Shown here in pieces: positions 13,625-16,974 of a stretch of DNA of 16,974 nucleotides (position 1 is its first letter; each line of letters starts with the position of its first letter). The stretch spans positions 1 to 16,974 of the forward strand of contig SKKY01000015.1 of NCBI GenBank assembly GCA_007123515.1, in the 5' to 3' direction. The notes beneath the pieces were generated by a model that worked only from the letters and a program-made list of their open reading frames with translations, searched no databases and was not told the DNA's origin. This stretch comes from Clostridia bacterium. Its GTDB lineage: Bacteria; Bacillota; Peptococcia; Peptococcales; SKKY01. The translations under genes and the position numbers were made by a program.

Positions 13625-15736
13625 TTAGAAATCTACCTCGTCAAGCTTTTTTAGATCATACAAGCGAATGATATCCATCAGTTTAATCGGATAGAGTGAA
13701 TCGGTGGCGTAACCGGATCTTCTAAGAGCCCAGGCTCCCTGACTGCTATCATGCATCACAGCCCGGAAAGGCTCATATCTTGCAGCTAAAAGTAACAGAT
13801 TCTTATGGTCATCCCAGCTTTGATTGACATTATGGTAGGCCCTAAAGTGAGCATCCGTTCGGAAGGCCACCCCATTATATTCTTCCCAGGTATTAGAAAG
13901 GACTGATCCAGCCGGACCGCTGCCTTTGATGCCAAATAAATTACGGGAAAATTTTCCGCTGTATTTATCAACAGGAAGGCTCTGACCCCATCCGGTTTCA
14001 AGAATCGCCTGTGCAGTCTGCAGTGATGCCGACATGCCTGTTTTAGAGGCCGACTCCAAAGCCAGCTCGGAAGCAAAATCCTTAAATTTTTCACGTTCGA
14101 TAATAGCTTTTGCGCTATGCAGCTGACCAAGGTAAATAGTTACCGGAATCTCTTGGCTAGTTAGCGAATTTCCACCGGAGCGCTGCCCGATGACCCGGAT
14201 CACACGATTACCGGCATCATTAGATGATGGTGTCCAGGCGAAACTCTCATCGACGGCATCGCCGGAGGCAATTGTTTTTCGGCTGCCATCGGAAGGGTTA
14301 AGCAATTCAAATTGCACCTGTTGCAATGGTACGTTACTCTGTGCCGTCATGGTAATCTCTCCGGTAATTACCTGATCAGGTCCGACGCCTCTGATTCTAA
14401 GCTGAGGTGTTCCGCTAACGGTCACCGGAACTGGGTCACTGGTATAGGGTCTGAGCCGGGTATCAAGCACCCGGACATAAAGCTCATAGGAACCCTGTTC
14501 CTGCGGACCCGGAAACCATTGATGAGCTCCAAAGCCGGTCTGAGAAATCATCGTGGCCTCATCAGTTGCTGTATTGCGTTTCCAGTACTGCGTTTGACTG
14601 ACTTCAAAATTCCTGGTGGCTGAGAGACTTACCGGTCCGGTTATTGCCTGTCCGGAGCGAACGCCTCCTAAAGCCAGATTCCTTTCGAGGGTCAGTTCGA
14701 AATAGACTTCGGGACTGGTATAGGTCTTATTGTCATGATCCGTGGCCGTTACGGTAACGGAAAAGCGACCGTTATCATCAGCCATCGGCCGCCAGTTATA
14801 CGTTCCAAAAGGATCGGCTTCTCTTGACTGAGTGGTTTTTTTAGTATCAAGATTGGTAAACTCATAGGTTACATATTTTGGTGAAAAAGATAAACCAGCT
14901 TGTACAGTAACCGGTAGCTGGGAGAAAACCTGATTGTTAGTAATCCCCTTTATTTCAGCTTTTGGATTGACCGAAATTGTAAGGTTTATAGCATCCCCGG
15001 CAATGACCTGCCCATTCGCATTGTACACAGCGGCAACCAGAAGATGGGAACCATTCAGACTGGTTTCAGGCAGCCATTCATAGGCACTTTTAATATCTGT
15101 CCCACGGGCGATTACAACCCCTTTTCTTGTTGAAGGATCAAGTAGCAGGTAGCGTATTTCAGCAGCCTGTGCCGGAAGGGAACCGCCATCAGAAATTTTC
15201 AAAGAAGTCTTTCCGACCACGGTCTGGTTTTTCCATGGTGAAGTAATTGAGAGATCAGAAAAACTACTAAGTTCGCGATCCGCACTTTCAATCTCTACGG
15301 TTCTTGTGCGGCCATCCCAGTTGATATCGGCGCCCAATACATTACTGATGAGTCGCAAGGGTACAAAGGTCCGGCTCTCTATGATTTTTGGAGGCACATC
15401 GATCACATCATAATCGAAACCTTCTTCTTTGTAATTAACAAGGTGGCTTTCAATATGCAAAAGAACAGAACGCCCCTCTTTTTTTACGGATACCGTTCTT
15501 TCCTGCTCGTCCCAGACAACGTCGGCTCCAAGTGTCTCAGAAATCACCCGAATCGGAACCAGCGTTCTTCCTTCAATGATCTGAGGCCCCGGCGAATAGT
15601 CAATGGTCTGGTTATTGATCACCAAAGTCGGGGGACTATTGGCAAAACTTTCTTTATGCAGCGTTGTTGCAAAAAGAATCAGGGCCGCAGCGCCTAAAAC
15701 AATAAAGAAATAGTTAATTCGTTTATTTACAAACAT
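13625..15736 (-). CDS. Secreted cell-wall protein: stalk domain, Ig-like repeats, glucosaminidase domain
   Basis: A 703-residue protein that begins with a basic N-terminus and a hydrophobic segment (about 9-26), a signal peptide or membrane anchor. Residues about 37-150 are a copper-amine-oxidase N-terminal-like stalk domain with two matching halves (GRTLVPIRVISETLGADVVW; SRTFVPLRLISNVLGADINW). Residues about 160-535 hold roughly four Ig-like repeats, three with a G-x-x-x-x-Q-x-x-x-x-x-P/G start. The C-terminus (about 551-703) is a glucosaminidase domain of the FlgJ/LytG type, with Glu580 in AQAILETGWG as catalytic candidate and the NLFGIKG block. It probably cuts the glycan strands of peptidoglycan during growth or separation. 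ATG 15736 is chosen because AAGGAG (15745-15750) precedes it by 8 bases; a GTG at 15745 overlaps that site. It ends 13 bases from a terminator. Confidence 0.88.
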   Translation of the reverse strand: MFVNKRINYFFIVLGAAALILFATTLHKESFANSPPTLVINNQTIDYSPGPQIIEGRTLVPIRVISETLGADVVWDEQERTVSVKKEGRSVLLHIESHLVNYKEEGFDYDVIDVPPKIIESRTFVPLRLISNVLGADINWDGRTRTVEIESADRELSSFSDLSITSPWKNQTVVGKTSLKISDGGSLPAQAAEIRYLLLDPSTRKGVVIARGTDIKSAYEWLPETSLNGSHLLVAAVYNANGQVIAGDAINLTISVNPKAEIKGITNNQVFSQLPVTVQAGLSFSPKYVTYEFTNLDTKKTTQSREADPFGTYNWRPMADDNGRFSVTVTATDHDNKTYTSPEVYFELTLERNLALGGVRSGQAITGPVSLSATRNFEVSQTQYWKRNTATDEATMISQTGFGAHQWFPGPQEQGSYELYVRVLDTRLRPYTSDPVPVTVSGTPQLRIRGVGPDQVITGEITMTAQSNVPLQQVQFELLNPSDGSRKTIASGDAVDESFAWTPSSNDAGNRVIRVIGQRSGGNSLTSQEIPVTIYLGQLHSAKAIIEREKFKDFASELALESASKTGMSASLQTAQAILETGWGQSLPVDKYSGKFSRNLFGIKGSGPAGSVLSNTWEEYNGVAFRTDAHFRAYHNVNQSWDDHKNLLLLAARYEPFRAVMHDSSQGAWALRRSGYATDSLYPIKLMDIIRLYDLKKLDEVDF

Positions 15737-15744
15737 AGGGAACA

Positions 15745-15750
15745 CTCCTT
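15745..15750 (-). promoter_or_regulatory. Ribosome binding site deciding the wall-protein start
   Basis: AAGGAG on the minus strand lies 8 bases before ATG 15736 and excludes the overlapping GTG at 15745. Confidence 0.75.
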
Positions 15751-15835
15751 ATAAGATAGAAAAAGTTAATACATACACACACATACGTAGCAATAACTTA
15801 CCATAAAAATGAGAAAACAAAAAACATGTAAATAT

Positions 15836-15865
15836 TTGTTAAAAACCAGCAACCTATAGTATAAT
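15836..15865 (+). promoter_or_regulatory. Promoter of the radical SAM gene
   Basis: TTGTTA (15836-15841) and TATAAT (15860-15865) are separated by 18 bases. The leader is about 20 bases and holds GAGAGGAAG before ATG 15892. The leftward wall-protein gene starts about 100 bases upstream. Its own promoter in this gap is not clear. Confidence 0.65.
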
Positions 15866-15891
15866 AATTATTTAGAGAGGAAGTTGAGATA

Positions 15892-16974
15892 ATGAGTGAA
15901 AACAACAGCATTCGGTACATTCCGGATGAAAAAATACAGAAAATCCTGCACACGGTAGAAAAACCACTGCGCTACCTGGGTGATGAATATAATACGGTTC
16001 AAAAAGACTGGGAGACCACCAATCTTAAGACCCTGTTTGCTTTTCCCGATACGTATGAAGTAGGAATGAGCCATTTAGGCCTTAAAATCATATATCATAT
16101 TGTAAACAATCATCCGCACATGCTGATGGAACGGGTATTTACCCCCTGGATCGACATGGAAGAAGCCCTGCGTAACCAGCAGCTTTCCTTGTTTGCCCTG
16201 GAAAGCAAAAAGCCGATTGCTGAGTTTGATGTGATCGGATTTACCCTGCAATATGAAATGACATTTACCAATATTTTAAATATTCTTGATTTAGGCCATA
16301 TTCCTAAGCGTTCAGAGGATCGCACAAACGATCATCCGCTGATTATCGCCGGTGGTCCCTGTGTCTATAACCCGGAACCATTAGCAGACATCATCGACGT
16401 CTTTATTATCGGAGATGGTGAGGAAGTTATCCTTGAAGTATTTGAAGCCGTTCGTCTGCATAAAGTCAAGCGAAGTGGACAGATGGATAAAGAAAAGCTC
16501 TTAGAGGAATTGTTGTCCATTTCAGGTTTGTATATCCCAAAGTTCTATGATGCCGATCAAAAGGGAATTGTTACGCCAAATCATGCACAAGCGCCCTTTC
16601 CTGTCGTAAAAAGAACAGTAGCGGACATGGATAAAGCCGATTTTCCGATAAAGCCGATTGTGCCATATATTGAAACAGTCCATGACCGTGCGATCGTTGA
16701 GGTACTTAGAGGATGTAACCGTGGCTGCCGTTTTTGTCATGCCGGAATGGTCTATCGTCCGGTTAGAGAACGCAGCAAAGAAGTCTTAGCCAATCAGGTA
16801 GAAAAGATCATAGATAATACAGGCTACGATGAAGTCGCTTTTACTTCGTTAAGCACCAGTGATTACAGCTGCATTGAAGACCTGATTAAAATAACAGCCG
16901 ATGCACAAAGTAGTAAAGGAGTGGGGATATCCCTGCCTTCTTTGCGTGTGGATAATTTTTCAGTCAATATTGCC
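15892..16974 (+). CDS. Radical SAM protein, TIGR03960-like, N-terminal part
   Basis: The frame is open from ATG 15892 to the window edge (361 codons) without a stop. The radical SAM cluster motif C-x3-C-x2-C is at Cys275, Cys279 and Cys282 (RGCNRGCRFCHAG). The 270-residue region before it, with FAFPDTYEVGMSHLGLKI, IAGGPCVYNPEPLADIIDVF and IGDGEE, is a cobalamin-binding-like Rossmann domain. This order fits the TIGR03960 family. In Firmicutes that gene often precedes a DUF2344/TIGR03936 protein and an RNase E/G gene, which would lie beyond the window. The biochemical reaction is not established. The start is served by GAGAGGAAG at about 8 bases. Confidence 0.88.
   Translation, partial: MSENNSIRYIPDEKIQKILHTVEKPLRYLGDEYNTVQKDWETTNLKTLFAFPDTYEVGMSHLGLKIIYHIVNNHPHMLMERVFTPWIDMEEALRNQQLSLFALESKKPIAEFDVIGFTLQYEMTFTNILNILDLGHIPKRSEDRTNDHPLIIAGGPCVYNPEPLADIIDVFIIGDGEEVILEVFEAVRLHKVKRSGQMDKEKLLEELLSISGLYIPKFYDADQKGIVTPNHAQAPFPVVKRTVADMDKADFPIKPIVPYIETVHDRAIVEVLRGCNRGCRFCHAGMVYRPVRERSKEVLANQVEKIIDNTGYDEVAFTSLSTSDYSCIEDLIKITADAQSSKGVGISLPSLRVDNFSVNIA

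Overview
The window looks like chromosome of a low-to-moderate GC anaerobic Firmicute, most likely an acetogen of the Acetobacterium/Eubacteriaceae type. This rests on the style of the proteins and regulatory sites, not on a marker gene: strong AGGAGG-type ribosome binding sites, GTG/TTG starts, TTG(N)-17-TATAAT promoters, U-tailed terminators, an OFA-family carboxylate transporter next to a SatP-type acetate channel, an ANTAR regulator, and paired PII/ammonium-transporter genes. No rRNA, tRNA, CRISPR array or transposase gene is visible.

Layout. (1) The 5' end of a crotonase-family gene runs leftward off the window (1-146). (2) Divergently, argF-argG-argH (295-3950) encode the last three steps of arginine synthesis (ornithine to citrulline to argininosuccinate to arginine). 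They have a consensus promoter overlapped by two ArgR-box-like sites, and a terminator-like hairpin between argG and argH. (3) Two small-acid transporters follow: an OFA-type MFS permease (4051-5247) and a SatP/YaaH acetate transporter (5622-6170). Between them is a 375-bp gap holding a terminator, a perfect 46-bp palindrome resembling a REP/REPIN element, a promoter and a 24-bp palindrome in the satP leader. (4) A Mrp/NBP35 Fe-S carrier ATPase (6279-7076) and the translational GTPase BipA (7178-9025) come next. The bipA promoter fires straight into a terminator hairpin before the TTG start. (5) A nitrogen block follows: an ANTAR-domain regulator (9251-9841), glnK1-amtB1 (10031-11704), and a second copy glnK2-amtB2 (11880-13535) whose transporter gene carries a one-base frameshift. 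(6) A leftward gene encodes a secreted wall protein with stalk domain, Ig-like repeats and a glucosaminidase domain (13625-15736). Its promoter region is shared with a rightward radical SAM gene that runs off the right edge (15892-16974).

The most interesting part is the nitrogen block. On each side of the ANTAR gene is a small hairpin with the same stem, GGAC/GTCC, and a six-base loop with A at position 1 and G at position 4 (AATGGG; AAGGGC). In both cases the 3' arm of the hairpin is also the start of the 5' arm of a strong intrinsic terminator. That is the arrangement expected for ANTAR-protein antitermination, and it suggests the regulator controls its own leader and read-through into glnK1-amtB1. 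Upstream of glnK1 lies a second, nested pair of inverted repeats. Both PII proteins lack the uridylylation tyrosine. The second has also lost Gln39 and the two ATP-phosphate-binding arginines, so the second glnK-amtB copy appears to be diverging or decaying.

Several start codons were corrected using ribosome binding sites: argF TTG 295, mrp GTG 6279, bipA TTG 7178, glnK1 ATG 10031, glnK2 ATG 11880, and the wall protein ATG 15736.
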